Source: Hyperoodon ampullatus
Lineage: Eukaryota > Chordata > Mammalia > Artiodactyla > Ziphiidae
DNA: 64,000 nucleotides
Reading direction: 5' to 3'
NCBI GenBank assembly: GCA_949752795.1
Contig: OX457062.1
Span: forward strand, 95,097,777 to 95,161,776
Under the pieces are notes generated by a model. That model did no database searches. It was given only the letters and a program-made list of their open reading frames with translations, and had not been told where the DNA came from. Positions 26,122-49,431 of this stretch are shown one piece after another. Numbering within the stretch: the first letter of the stretch is position 1; each line of letters starts with the position of its first letter. Position numbers and translations under genes: made by a program.

Positions 26122-26358
26122 GGGACTTCCCTGGTGGTCCAGTGGTTGAGAATCTGCCTTCCAATGCAGGGGACGTGGGTTCGATCCCTGGTCAGGGAAA
26201 TAAGATCCCACATGCCGTGGGGCAACTAAGCACACGTGCGGCAACTACAGAGCCCACGCACTCTGGACCCCCTGCGCCACGACTAGAGAGAAGCCCACGT
26301 GCAGCAACTAAGACCTGATGTAGCCAGAAACAAATAAATAAATGAACATTAAAAGAAT
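26122..26358 (+). mobile_element. tRNA-derived SINE (Bov-tA/CHR variant)
   Basis: Head 'ggggacttccctggtggtcc', box-B-like 'ggttcgatccctggtcaggg', variant middle and 'aaataaataaatg' tail. Duplication AATAAGCTGG at about 26112-26121 and 26359-26368. Confidence 0.85.
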
Positions 26359-26368
26359 AATAAGCTGG

Positions 26369-26818
26369 TACTCAGTCATAAAAAAGAATGAAATAATGCC
26401 ATTTGCAGCAACATGGTTGGACCTAGAGATAATCATACTAAGTGAAGTAAGTCAGACAGAGAAAGACAAATATCATATGATATCACTTATATGTGGAATC
26501 TAAAAAAATGATACCAATGAACTTATTTACAAAACAGAAATAGAATCATAGACATAGAAAACAAACTTATGGTTACCAAAAAGGATATATTTGGAATTTG
26601 GCATTAACAGATATACACTACTACATATAAATTAGATAAACAACAAATAGCACAGGGAACTATATTCAATATCTTGTAATAACCTATAATGGAAAAGAAT
26701 CTGAAAAAGAATATATATGTGTATATATATACATACATGTATAACTGAATCACTCTGCTGTACACCTGAAACATCATAAATCAACTATACTTCAAGTAAA
26801 AAATTAAAATTAAAAAAA
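26369..26818 (+). mobile_element. L1 LINE 3' end
   Basis: Contains the L1 3' phrases 'taatgccatttgcagcaac', 'aagtaagtcagacagag', 'catatgatatcacttatatg', 'ctgtacacctgaaac' and a final A-rich tail. The 5' part is absent. A related but distinct copy is at 47602-49417. Confidence 0.85.
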
Positions 26819-27099
26819 GCCAGAGAAGGGAAGGGCATTCCAGGCAGCAGGGAAAAGAGCACATTTGATTTTAACAAAGTTCTGGACGAGGAGTAGGATG
26901 GGGTGAGGGGAGAGGAGGTAGAGTAACTGCTGTGAATGTGATCTTAGGGGTGACATTCCAGGCCTGGAGGGCTCCTCTAGCTTCACTCCACTTACCTAGC
27001 CACGTGAGACTGACAGGCCCCTGGCTGCGTTACTGGACACAGCTCAGAGCAAGACATTCCCCTCCCCCACCCCTCAGCGGGCACGACAGCCATGTAGGT

Positions 27100-27105
27100 T
27101 TTATT
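27100..27105 (-). terminator. Candidate distal poly(A) signal
   Basis: Minus strand AATAAA within TTATTAATAAAACCTA, the same 16-mer found at the proximal ABCG4 signal 1.8 kb away. It could be a distal ABCG4 end or chance. Confidence 0.3.
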
Positions 27106-28877
27106 AATAACATATAATTTGACTGGCCTCTTGCAGACAGAAGTACTGTGAGTCACACTGTGGGCATGTGCTCTGTCGTCGGACCTCAGGATGGGGCAGC
27201 CGGTGCTACAGAGCCACAGCACAGAGAAGTGCTTTGGTCATCTCTGCCCTCCAGCACCTTGCACAGACCCTGTCACAGAAGGCAGCTGCGTTGAAGGAAA
27301 TGACCTCTGGGTCCAGGAAGTTCGGCATTCAGGGAGAGTGGGCCCATTTCAAAACATGCTTGGATGCCTCCCCCGCTGCAGGTTACTGAGACTGGGGGCA
27401 GAAGTCGCAGGTGGTTCTCAGGGGCAAGAGCACAGCATCTTGAGAGCTTGCTCAAGTCGCTTCTCGAAGCCTTGGTTCCCTTCTCTGTGAAAGGAGGAAA
27501 TGATCATACTCATCCTAGTAGCCTCATGGGGTTGCTCCAAGAATCAAAAGAGCTTTCTTCGCAAATATGTGAGCCACTCTACGAATGTTCTCGGTTCCTG
27601 AATGGCCCTTGCTGGCTCTGGAATGGCTGTTCATTTCCTTTAGCTCCAAGGGGAAGTTACAGATGTGTGAACTTATAAATTTTACTCTTTGGGGAGTATT
27701 TTAAATTTCATCTTAAAAGAGAAAGAGTAAAAATGAAGAATCTTAAGAAAGACTATATTGTGGCAGAATTTTGTGCCCTCTGACTTTTAGGAGCCATGTA
27801 TTGGTATCATTTCAGGGAGGAGGTGGCACCCAGAGTGCCCCCTCAAGCTAGCTAGAATTCCAGGAGCTAGGACTCAGACTTCCCACATCCCATTCCCATG
27901 CCCCACTTCCCACCCCCCACTCCCACCCCCATAAGAAACAAAGTTAGTCCATCTCCAGGCAAGCACCCATCCGGTCATAGATTGGGCCCTACCCTAGCCC
28001 AGGGCATAGCACAACTAGGGTATTCCAGGCAGCCGGCAGAACTGACGGCAGCCCCTTCCTTCAGTCCCCCAGCTCAGGATCAGGAGGGAAGAGGGAGAGA
28101 CAATGTACTGCTTCTTGGGTCATCCTGCCACCAGCCCTCAAGGCCTTCTGGACAATTGCCTACTCCAAATCTCAGGCTACCAGAGCCATTTCTAGTCCTG
28201 GTGGTTGATGGCTTGGCCATGGGAGTGTGGTTCGGTAGGAAAGAAGCGAGGAAGAAATGAGGAAAGTTGTGCTGAGCCCTGTGGGGTTCCTGCCACTTTC
28301 ATCCTGGGGCTTAGGTCCCTGGGGCTTTCTGCTTCTCACTGCCTTCACAGCCCCTAACCTCCCCACTCACCCATAGGCACAACCGGGGAACCAGGGCTCA
28401 GTGAGTTCTGAAAAGAGAGTCACATATCACTCAGGCAAGAATGCACCTATGCAACAGACACAGAGCCCCTGCACGCAGCTTGCAGATCCACCAGTAACAA
28501 ACATCATGGGCTGAGGCCAAGGAGGAGTCCGGAGGCAGAAGACCTGGTTGTCAGAGCTGGTTCCCACTTCCATTAGCTAAGGGTCCTTGGGCAAGTTACT
28601 TAACCCAAGTCTCAGTTCGCTCATCTGCAAATGGGTTATCGTGAGAGATAATGCAGGGTTGACCTGACACTCCCTTGAGATAATGAACATAAGCATCTGT
28701 AAGATGTGAAGCTTGATACAAATATCTCTTAAGATACACATTCACCAGCTTGACTTCCCATCCCCTGCCACAGCCTCCCTGAAGCTCATAGACTTCTTGC
28801 CAAGAGCTCTCACGGCCCATGGTACCAGGTGGCAGACCCACACACATTTACACACTGCATACTGTATAAATATAGGT

Positions 28878-28883
28878 TTTATT
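28878..28883 (-). terminator. ABCG4: Poly(A) signal of ABCG4
   Basis: Minus strand AATAAA (in TTATTAATAAAACCTA) about 1.53 kb after the ABCG4 stop. The implied 3' UTR of about 1.5 kb in the final exon fits what is expected for this gene. Confidence 0.7.
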
Positions 28884-30407
28884 AATAATGGGTGAACTCC
28901 CACAAATACACCTGGCATCTCTGTGTGATAGGGAGAATCCGTGGCAGGGTAAGGAAGGTAGAGAGGTGTGTGTACAGGACGAAGGGGGGACAAGAGCCCT
29001 AGGGGAAGGGGAAATCAGAAGTAGAATGAGCCTGGACCCGCACCCCCAGGAAAGCCAGACATGTTCTAGGTGTGTCTGTCGCTCTGGTGCCATGGGCATG
29101 CTGCTCTGGCGCCCAGGGCCCACCTTGGCTGATAGAAAGCAGGTGGAGAGACGCGGACAAGAGTTTGAATGAGCAGCAAGTGGCCATGGAAGGAGAGGGG
29201 GAGTGAGACTGCCAGCTTGACACACAAAAGAAGAGCCATGGGGTGGCAGTGGCCAAGTTCATCTTATGCTCATGCTTGTGCTTGTGTGGGGTCCTGAACT
29301 CCAGGGAGCTGGTGCCCTGTGCCACCCCTGGCTTGGGCCGGAGGGAGGGAGGGAAGACTGGCGGGTAGACACCTGCGGATCCTGGAGACGCCCCAGGCAG
29401 CACCAGCCTCATCCTTAGAATCAAAGCGGAATCCCCGGGAGGAGGTTGACACAGCCCTTCCCACAGCACCCACCATCACCACCACCATCACTCTTCCTGT
29501 GAGCCACAGCGGGACAGCGAGTGTGTGTAGGGCCGAGATTGCCTGTTCGCATATATGTGCCTGTAACTCAGGAGAGGTGAGGGAGCATTGCGGGACCACG
29601 TGAGCAGCGAGAAAGGAGGCTTGGGGCTTCTCCCACTCACCCCCCAGAATAAAGTGCATTCTCCAATTCCAGTGGCAGATGGGAGAGAAACACAGACATT
29701 ATTGCAGAGGTGCCACAGGCCCGGCCCCCACCAGAGGTGACGGGGAGGAGCCCATGGCACCAGGCCTCTCCAATCCCCAGGATTGGGAGGGATGATCCAG
29801 ACAGAAAACCCAGCTTCTGTCCCAACAGATTGTCCAAATCAGCCAGGGTCTAGGGGCAGGGAGAGGTGAGGAGGAGGAAGAGACTTCCAGAGTCCATCCC
29901 TGCTCCATTCTAACGTCCAAATGGGACATCCAGGGGACCCCACCAGGGCCCAGCCCTGGAACACCAACCTTATAACAGCCCAGATTACAAACACTTGTGT
30001 GGTGGGGACCCCCGGGGGGGCCACTTTGGTCAGTTGTCAGTGGGGGTCTGGAAAGCCTGGGGCTCCCAGACAGACAACAGAGGAGGGGGGCTGTGGGTTC
30101 AGAAGGCAGGTGGCAGCCTCCCCGTGGTCATTGCATGCAGATGTTGGAAAGAGGGGGAGGAAGCTACAGACCTACAGACCGCGTCAACTTGGGAAGACTC
30201 CTGGGCGTGGCGGGGAGGCCTGGCACCCCCAGCCCCAGGGCCACGGCTGGGAGCGCAGTCCAACAGCCAGCCTGTGGAGGAGCTGAGAGAGGGGAGGACG
30301 GCTGCACCAGCAGCCGGGGCCCAAGTCTACAAGGTTAAAACAGTCCCAAAGGGCCGGGGCCGGGGGCTTCCTGCTGCAGGGGCTGGGGCACAGGCCAGAG
30401 CAAAGCT

Positions 30408-41397
<10,990 letters not shown>

Positions 41398-42039
41398 CAC
41401 GCCGCCGCCGGTCTGCAGGGAGAGGGCCTCCTCAGTTTGGGGCAGACCCTGATCCCTGGCTCAGAGCTCCCTTGCTTTCTAATGTGCCCTCTCCCCCACT
41501 CCCCGCCTCCTTCTCAGGGTAGACCGGCTACTGGGAGCAGCCCACATCCCACCGCCAGAGCACCTGCCCTCCCCCGGCCACCACTCCCCGCGCAGCAACG
41601 ATCAGTCCCGACCTCTCCTCGGTCCCGGGCAGCCCCAGCCCTAGCCTGGCCCCAGCTCGGCCCCTCGAAGCCCGCACCCGCTCCCTCCTCCCCACGGAGG
41701 CTCTAATCTCCTTACCCTGCAGGCCAGAAACCCCAGGGGACTGGATGGGGGGTGGGGTGGGAAGGGGCGGCTGGCGGAGACTGCAGGCTAGGAGGTCAGG
41801 GTAGCAGGGTGAGCACAGGGTGGACCAGGCGAAGGCGGAGGAAGAGGAGGCTCTGGGCCTCCCGCTGCGTTCTCCTCCCCATCCCTGGGCGAGACGCCCT
41901 GGCTAGCTCCTCCCGCCTGAGCCCCTGGGTCCGCGCGCCCTGGGCTCTCCCCAGAGATGGGCGCACCACCCGGACTCAAAATCCCCACTGCCAACTAAGC
42001 CCCCCATGGCGGGCTCATCCCCCTCCCATCTTCTGCAAG

Positions 42040-42480
42040 CCTGGTCACCTTGAGGCGCCCCCGGGCCGGTGCGGAGCCGAGATGCTTAGCGCTGCCGCGG
42101 GCCGAGGATGGAGACTCCAGGCCCTCTTACCTGCCTCCGGCTGCGGCACCGGCGTCCCGGCTCCCGGTCCCGGCGGCCGGGCCGGGGCGGGGCCGGGCCG
42201 GGGCGGGCGACAGGGGAGGGCTCGGGCCTCAGGTCTGAAGAGAGATGACAGGGTTGGGGAGGGGCTACGGGGGCGCGCCCCTACTCAGCTTGGCCGCGCA
42301 CACCTGGTTCCCTGAGCCCGATCCTCGGTGCCTTGTCCTCCCGAACCCGCCGGGCGACTGCGCTCTCCTCCAAGCTGCTGCTCGCCCTTCCCGCTGTTCT
42401 TAAAGAGCCCGCGCCGCCCCGCAGCCCGCGGGGGGCGAGGACGGCGAAGGGGAGCGACGCGTCGGCGACGTGGGGTGCCG
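42040..42480 (-). promoter_or_regulatory. ABCG4: ABCG4 CpG-island promoter and non-coding exon 1
   Basis: A strong CpG island with a run of Sp1-type boxes (ggggcggggcc, ccggggcgggcg) at about 42178-42210. On the minus strand the first exon ends ...cggaggcag|gtaaga at 42131 and splices to the acceptor before 41412. No TATA box is seen. The start site probably lies between 42150 and 42300. Confidence 0.75.
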
Positions 42481-42559
42481 CAGCGAGTGCAGTTGTGGAC
42501 CCGGGACTGGGGAATTGGTGGCGAAGGGCCGACTTGGTGGCCCTGAGGAAGGGAGAGCT

Positions 42560-45500
42560 GAAGTCACTCAGTGGGGACACGTCCCTGGATTACAGACTAT
42601 ACAACGGTGGTGGCGGAGGGGGAGGGGAATTGGGGGTGCAGATTCCGCCAGTCTCAAGGGATTGTGGAGCTGTCAGCCTGTCTGCACCACCACCACCCCC
42701 ATTAATTTCCCTCAGTTCTGGCCCTTGAGCTCAGGCATCCCCGGGGAATCCCCAAACTAGATAAAAATGCTTTGAAAGCAAGAATCGTGGGACATCCTCC
42801 CTTCCCCCCCGCCCCCTCCCCCGCCTACCCTTTCCCTCTCTAAGGGCGAGGAGACTAGTTAAAAAGAGACAGAGGGTGGCTGCTTTGGGAGAGCTTGCAG
42901 GCAGCTCCAAGGTTAAACTGGTACCCAGAGCCCAGCCTGCTCCAACTGTAGAAATGTTTATGCTCCCAGGCAAATTCGGGCCTTTAAGACAGGCATTGCC
43001 TGATGCTGGAGGCACATGTGTGCCAGGGTGTGCACAGGGCTCACAGAACACTGTCTTTGGCGTCTTCTCACATACGTGTGCGTTCTCTCCCTCACCCGAC
43101 AAGCCTTCAAACGGAAGTGCCCAGAGCACTCTCGGGGTCTTCCCCTGCTCCGCGCTTTCCTCAGGCAACTCCTCTTGGCCCCTGCCTGCCTCCGCCCCAG
43201 TCTTCAAGGGGTAAGTAGGTTAACCAGCAGAGACACGTGACCTGAGCTTTTAAATTCCCACCTGTCCCACAGCAGAGAAGGATGGGAGGGGAGGCTGCTG
43301 GTACTGCTGCCGCGGCTGAGGCTTCTCCTTGGTGCAGCAGATGAGAGGTTACTAGCAGTCAAACCTCTCCCCCACTGGTCCCCCCCTCTGCCAGCCTCTC
43401 TGAAGCCTGGAGGCTGGCAGCCCCTGCAATGTCTCCAGGCCCCACCCTGTGACTTCGAGTTTCATACAGATTTTGGATCCAGCCCTCTCTACCTTCCCCT
43501 GACCCCATGCGCCACATCACCGCTGTTCCTCAGGAACCCCCATTCTCCAAGTTAGCCCCCAGTGCCCTAATGTAGATTCCCCCCCAACAGTTGCATTATC
43601 TCATTTAATCCTCACATCAGAGGCTGGTGTTACAACCTCTCTTTACAGATAAAGGAACTGAGGCATAGTGCGGTTAAGCCATGTGTCAAGAGGACACATT
43701 TAGTTGGTAACAGAGCAGGGCTTAAACCCTAAAGTCCTCTCTGCTATGGAGCCTCTGGGAACCCTATTCCCAAATGGACTGTCTCCCTGCACTTCCTAGA
43801 CAGGATCTTCATTCTCTCAAGATAACCTCCATAACTTAATGACACTCCCCCCCATTCCCTGGCATACACCTTTCCAATTTTCAGGAAAATTTCCTCCCTC
43901 CCTTAGGAATGCTCTGTCCCCACTCCTCAGGACAGCCTTCCCTATCTTCAGAGACCAACACTTCCAAGTCTTCTGCCAGTTTTCCACCCTATGCTGTTCA
44001 CACCCCCTGCCCCAGAGCAGTAGTCCTCAGCCTTGGTTGAGAGTTAGCATCACTTGGGGACTTTCAAAAAGATGTTTAGATAACACTCCAAAGCAGTTCA
44101 TGCTGATCTCTAAGGTAAGATCCAGGCATTAGTATTTTAAAACGCTCTCCAACTGATCCCACTGAGTGGGCAAAGTTGAGAACCACTGCCCTGATGAACC
44201 TTCCATTCCCTGGGTTAGAACACCTGTCATGCACCCACTAAAAGCCTTTCTCTTCCCTGAAACAGGCCTCCCCATTCTCTAGGACACAGGACACCCTCTC
44301 CCTATTTTGTGAACACATCTTCCATGTCCTGAATTTGCAGTCGGAAGATTTGCATTCTACCCTTTGTGCTTTTACTAGTTTTGTACTCAAGCAAATTTCT
44401 CCACCTCTCTGAGTCTCATCCATGTCATGGGGATGATAAAAAATCCTGCATATCTGCCTCTCAGAAGAAAATGTTCTTATGAAATTCAAGTGCTTAGCAA
44501 TAGATGATGATTTTTAATTCTCAAGAACAGATCATACATTCTTACTCTCCAGGTGAAACTTACCATGGTTCAAGGTCATTTCTTTTCCCACAGAAGAATC
44601 TCCCATTTCCTTGGCAAAAGAGGGGAAACTACATTTGCTGAATACCTGCTACATGCTAGGCTCTCAGCATAGAGATATGATCTCTGAAGAAAGAGCTAGG
44701 TCTGTCTCTTTCTCCCCTGAATTCCCAGAACTTGTGCACAGGAAACCCACTGTATTGACTAAACAGTCTAACCAGTATGAGGCCAGTATTATCCTCCCAT
44801 GTTTCAGATAAGGAAACTGAAGCTCAGAAATGTTAAGTACAAGTATGAGGTCACACAGCTCATGTCGTGGATCCAGGGATCCAAAACCAAGGCTACACAT
44901 TCTAAACGATGACTTGATCTACTATGTCCAACTTCCTCATTCCCTAACAGTGTCACCTTCCCATTTTATGAAGCAGATCCATCTCCACTCCGCTGAACAG
45001 GCTTCTTCCCATTCTAGGATATAAAAGGTTTCCAACCTTCTAGAGGTCCACTAGGAGAGACCCTTCCCATTCTGGGAGATACCCCCAACTCCTTCCACAT
45101 ACCTTCCAAGACAGAACTTTGATTCCGTAGAACGCACACCTCTAACTCCTGGAAGAGACCTTGTAACTCGAGAGCAGTAGTTCTCAAGCTTAGCACACAT
45201 GAGTATCCCCTGGAGGGCTCCTTACAACACAGATCACGAGGCCCCCTTCCCAGAGTTTCTGAGTCAGTATCTGGGATGGAGCCAGAGAATTTGCATCTCT
45301 AATAAGTCCGCAGTGATGCTGATGTTGCTAATCTGGGGGCATGTTGCTTTTTTCTTTTTTTTTTTTTTGCCGTATGCGGTCCTCTCACTGCTGTGGCCTC
45401 TCCCGTTGCGGAGCACAGGCTGCAGACGCGCAGGCCCAGCGGCCATGGCTCATGGGCCCAGCCGCTCCGCGGAATGTGGGATCCTCCTGGATCGGGGCAC

Positions 45501-46050
45501 GAACCCGCGTCCCCTGCATCGGCAGGCGGACTCTCAACCACTGCGCCACCAGGGAAGCCCTGGGGGCATGCTTTGATTTCTCATCCTCCGAACAAATTTC
45601 CAATCTCCTACCATGGTCTTTCCCTCAACGCCCAAAATGGATCCTCCTCCCCTTTCCTCAAATAGACCTCCTCCATTCCCTGCAATTGATCCTCTCCTAT
45701 TTCTAGGATCCTCCCCAATTCCCATCCCAGAGCCTCCCCTCCCACCACCAAGACAGCCTCCATCCAGGACAGGTTCCCTAGACCCAGATAGGTAAGGGTT
45801 GGTGATAACTGGCTTGTGAGGAGCAAGGCAGAAGCAGAAAACTCCTGTCTCAGCTTAGTGCTGGGAGCTAATCTAGCAGACACAGGGTGCTCGGGGCAGG
45901 GATTTGTGGGAGAAGCAGTTGGTAAGGAGCTTTATGGACTTATGGGGAAAGGGGGATAGCAGGATCCTTTGGGAGCTGGAAAGGAATTGGATTGTGGACT
46001 TTGGAACTGACCCAGTTCTGCTTTCACCACCCCAGGTTTCTGGTCCACCC
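42560..46050. other. Intergenic DNA upstream of ABCG4
   Basis: No supported gene. Decayed MIR pieces are visible near 43590-43740 (catttaatcctcacatcag, aaaggaactgaggcatag) and 44640-44900 (aataaggaaactgaagc-like). The rest is low-complexity pyrimidine-rich DNA and single-copy sequence. Confidence 0.5.
45344..45559 (-). mobile_element. CHR SINE, short form
   Basis: Inverted full-length copy from poly-T to 'gccaccagggaagcc', with exact 11-nt duplication CTGGGGGCATG at 45333-45343 and 45560-45570. Confidence 0.94.
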
Positions 46051-46055
46051 CGACA

Positions 46056-46056
46056 G

Positions 46057-46108
<52 letters not shown>
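46056..46108. repeat. (TC)n microsatellite
   Basis: A nearly pure CT dinucleotide run of about 53 nt with a single interruption (ctttct). Confidence 0.95.
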
Positions 46109-46111
<3 letters not shown>

Positions 46112-46460
46112 TTTGGATAGAATGATTTTCAAGTGTATTTGTCAGTGGAAGGACCCTCTGCTGGCCACTTGGGGAAATGCAGCCCAGGCCTGGGAGAGAG
46201 TGGTAGATAAAGAGGGAGGCTGCTGGAGACAGTCAGTAAAGAGGGGTATAGGCACCTGAGTCCGGGCAGTGGAGGGGTACCTACTAGGCAGAGTCCCGGC
46301 TGTTGCCTTTTTAAAAAAATCCTTATTGTTAAAAAATATGAGAATATAACATATATAACAAAATCAAGCAATACTGAAGTATATTTTAAAAGTGTGATAT
46401 TTATCTCTCCATTTCTATCCTGTGATGTAGTTCCATTTCCTTTCCTTTAAATTTTTCTAA

Positions 46461-46801
46461 ATACTTTTTTTTTTTTTTTTGGCTGCATTGGGTCTTCGTT
46501 GCTGCGCGCGGGCTTTCTCTAGCTGCGGCGAGTGGGGGCTATTCTTCGTTGCAGTGTGCGGTCTTCTCACTGAGGTGGCTTCTCTTGATGCAGAGCACAG
46601 GCTCTAGGTGCACGGGCTTCAGTAGTTGTGGCACGTGGGCTCAGTAGTTGTGGCTCGCGGGCTCTAGAGCGCAGGCTCAGTAGTTGTGGCACACGGGCTT
46701 AGTTGCTCCGCGGCAAGTGGGATCTTCCTGGACCAGGGCTCAAACCCATGTTCCTTGCATTGGCAGGCAGATTCTCAACCACTGCGCCACCAGGGAAGCC
46801 C
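46461..46801 (-). mobile_element. CHR SINE, long form
   Basis: Inverted copy: poly-T, 'ggctgcattgggtcttcg' to 'gcgccaccagggaagccc'. Target duplication near CCATTTCCTTT on both sides. Confidence 0.92.
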
Positions 46802-47203
46802 GCCATTTCCTTTTGATAAGAAGAAAATGAGGGGTTCTTCGAAGCTGCCAAGGTTCTTTGCCCGAGTCACTGTCTCTTTTTCCTTGAGAACCCACACACC
46901 TTCTGCCTCCCAGTCTCAGCTTGCCGTCTTCCTTCCCCTAGAACTTGAACTCCCACCACGCCCCTTTGTACCCTTTGCATGGAACCAGCCTGAGACCAGC
47001 CTGTTTGCCCAGCTTTTCTCTGGGATTTGTTCCCCTGCTCCAAACACAAGGCCAACTCCCCTGGAGGGTGGGGAGAAAGGCCACTGTTGGTAGGTGTTCA
47101 AAATGCCTTATTTCCCTTGATCTCTGCTATTCCAATGACCCCTATCTCTACTCAGCAGCCTAGGTCCTGTGGACATACTTGGCACTCCAACTAGCTCCAT
47201 TTT

Positions 47204-47571
47204 ATTTATTTATTTATAAATTTATTTATTTATTTATCTATTTCTTTTTGGCTGTGTTGGGTCTTGGTTGCTGTGCACCGGCTTTCTCTAGTTGCGGCGA
47301 GCGGGGGCTACTCTTCGTTGCGGTGCATGGGCTTTTCATTGTTGTGGCTTCTCTTGTTGCAGAGCATGGGCTCCAGGCAGGCAAGCTTCAGTAGTTGTGG
47401 CACGTGGGCTCAGTAGTTGTGGCCTGCGGGCTCCAGAGCTCAGGCTCAGTAGTTGTGGCGCACGGGCCCAGCTGCTCCACGGCATGTGGGATCTTCCCGG
47501 GCCAAGGCTCGAACCCGTGTCCCCTGCACTGGCAGGCAGATTCCTAACCACTGTGCCACCAGGGAAGCCCT
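47204..47571 (-). mobile_element. CHR SINE, long form
   Basis: Inverted copy with (ATTT)n tail, flanked by exact 15-nt duplication AACTAGCTCCATTTT at 47189-47203 and about 47573-47587. It abuts the L1 insertion that follows. Confidence 0.93.
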
Positions 47572-47804
47572 AACTAGCTCCATTTTTAAATGTCCCTTTT
47601 CACAACAAAAAAGTAAACAAACCAATCGAAAAATGGGCAGAAGACCTAAATAGACATTTCTCCAAAGAAGACATACAGATGGCCAATAGGCACACGAAAA
47701 GATGTTCAACATTGCTAATTATTAGAGAAATGCAAGTCAAAACTACAATGAGGTACCACCTCACACTGGTCAAAATGGCCATCATTAAAAAGTCTACAAA
47801 TAAC

Positions 47805-47961
47805 GGGACTCCCCTGGTGGTCCAGTTGCTAAGGCTCTGCCTTCCCAATGCAGGGGGCCCGGGTTCCATCCCTGGTCGGGGAACTAGATCCCACAACTAA
47901 AGTTCCCGTATGCCACAACTAAGACCCGGCACAGCCAAATAAATAAATAAACAAAATTTTT
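47805..47961 (+). mobile_element. Short tRNA SINE nested in L1
   Basis: Head 'gggactcccctggtggtcc', box-B-like 'gggttccatccctggtcggg' and (AAATA)n tail, of the Bov-tA-like type rather than the full CHR form. Confidence 0.85.
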
Positions 47962-48161
47962 AAAAATCTACCAAAAATCTATCTGGAGAGGGTGTGGAGA
48001 AAAGAGATCCCTCTTAGACTGTTGCTGGGAATGTGAATTAGTGTAGTCACTATGGAAAACAGTATGGAGGTTCCTCAAAAAACTAAAAATGGAGTTGCTA
48101 TATGATCCAGAAATCCCACTCCTGGGCCTATGTCCAGACAAAAGTATAATTCAAAAAGATA

Positions 48162-48466
48162 GGACTTCCCTGGTGGCGCAGTGGTTAAGAATCCGCCTGC
48201 CAATGCAGGGGACACAGGTTCGAGCCCTGGTCCGGGAAGATCCCACATGCCGCAGAGCAACTAAGCCCGTGTGCCACAACTACTGAGCCCACGTGCTGCA
48301 ACTACTGAAGCCTGCACACCTAGAGCCCGTGCTTCGCAACAAGAGAAGCCACTGCAATGAGAAGCCTGCGCACTGCAATGAAGAGTAGCCCCTGCTCTCT
48401 GCAACTAGAGAAAGCCTACGTGCAGCTACGAAGACCCAGTGCAGCCAAAAATAAATAAAATTAAAA
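48162..48466 (+). mobile_element. CHR SINE, long form, nested in L1
   Basis: Complete long CHR copy. Flanks share AAAAGATA, and the L1 sequence continues on the other side. Confidence 0.92.
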
Positions 48467-49035
48467 AGAAAAGATACATGTACTGCTATGTTCATAGCAG
48501 CACTATTCACCATAGTCAAGACATGGAAACAACCTAAATGTCCATCAACAGATGAATGGATAAAGATGTGGTACATATATACAGTGGAATACTACTTAAC
48601 CATAAAAAAGAACGAAATAATGCCACTTGCAGCAACATGGCTGGACATAGAGATTATCATATTAAGTGAAGTAAGTCAAAAAGAGAAAGACAAATTCCAT
48701 ATGATATCGCTTATATGTAGAATCTAAAATATAACACAAATGAACCTACTTATGAAACAGAAACAGACTCACAGACATGGAGAGCAGATCTGTGGTTGCC
48801 AAGGGGGAGGGAAGGTGGTGGAGAGATGGATTGGGAGTTTGGGGTTGGCAGATGCAAACTATTATATATAGAATGGATAAACAACAAGGTCCTACGGTAT
48901 AGCACAGGGAACTATATTCAATATCCTGTGATAAACCATATGGAAAAGAATATTAAAAAGAACGTATATATATAACTGAATCACTTTGCTGTACAGCAGA
49001 AATTAACACTACATTGTAAGTCAACTATACTTCAA

Positions 49036-49389
49036 CAGGGCTTCCCTGGTGGCGCAGTGGTTAAGAATCCGCCTGCCAATGCAGGGGACATGCGTTCGAG
49101 CCCTGGTCCAGGAAGATCCCACATGCCGCGGAGCAAGTAAGCCCGTGTGCCACAACTACTGAGCTTACGCTCTAGAGCCCTCGAGCCACAACTACTAAAG
49201 CCCACATGCCACAACTACTGAAGCCCACGCACATAGAGCCTGTGCTCCGCAACAAGAGAAGCCACCACAATGAGAAGCCTGTGCACCAAAACAAAGAGTA
49301 GCCCACACTCGCCGCAACTAGAGAAAGCCTGCACACAGCAATGAAGACACAACGCAGCCAAAATTAATTAATTAATTAATTTTAAAACC
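49036..49389 (+). mobile_element. CHR SINE, long form, nested in L1 3' end
   Basis: Complete long CHR copy with exact 11-nt duplication CTATACTTCAA at 49025-49035 and 49390-49400, inside the last bases of the L1. Confidence 0.94.
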
Positions 49390-49431
49390 CTATACTTCAA
49401 TTAAAAAAATACTTTAAAAATGTCCCTTTTC

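Larger units (their letters stand above)
25080..28870. other. Intergenic stretch between NLRX1 promoter and ABCG4 3' end
   Basis: No exon with splice sites or conserved frame is seen. Contents are a reverse MIR near 25190-25340, a SINE and an L1 end (listed separately), a second candidate poly(A) block at 27100-27105, and a MIR-like core near 28560-28720. The remainder is unremarkable. Confidence 0.55.
47602..49417 (+). mobile_element. 5'-truncated L1 LINE with three nested SINEs
   Basis: L1 ORF2-end and 3' UTR sequence: 'gaaaaatgggcagaagacc', 'catttctccaaagaagac', 'ccatcaacagatgaatgg', 'cttgcagcaacatggctgg', 'agcacagggaactatattc'. It ends in an A-rich tail. The 14-nt duplication AAATGTCCCTTTTC at 47588-47601 and 49418-49431 marks the original insertion. 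Only about 1 kb is L1; the rest is three later SINEs. The L1 cannot code for an active enzyme. Confidence 0.9.

Noticed and set aside
45199..45706. Overlapping open frames of 60-125 codons on both strands
   Set aside because: They are read-through of an inverted CHR SINE, whose GC-rich body lacks stops in several frames. The same frames recur at 15400, 47290, 51690, 58150 and 60600.
46056..46108. Regular repeat that might suggest a CRISPR-like or tandem array
   Set aside because: It is a plain CT dinucleotide microsatellite without spacers. No CRISPR array or prokaryotic system is expected or seen in this nuclear mammalian sequence.
48488..48727. A reading frame resembling reverse-transcriptase C-terminal sequence
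   Set aside because: It is the 5'-truncated L1 end, interrupted by SINEs and lacking the catalytic domain, so it is not a gene.
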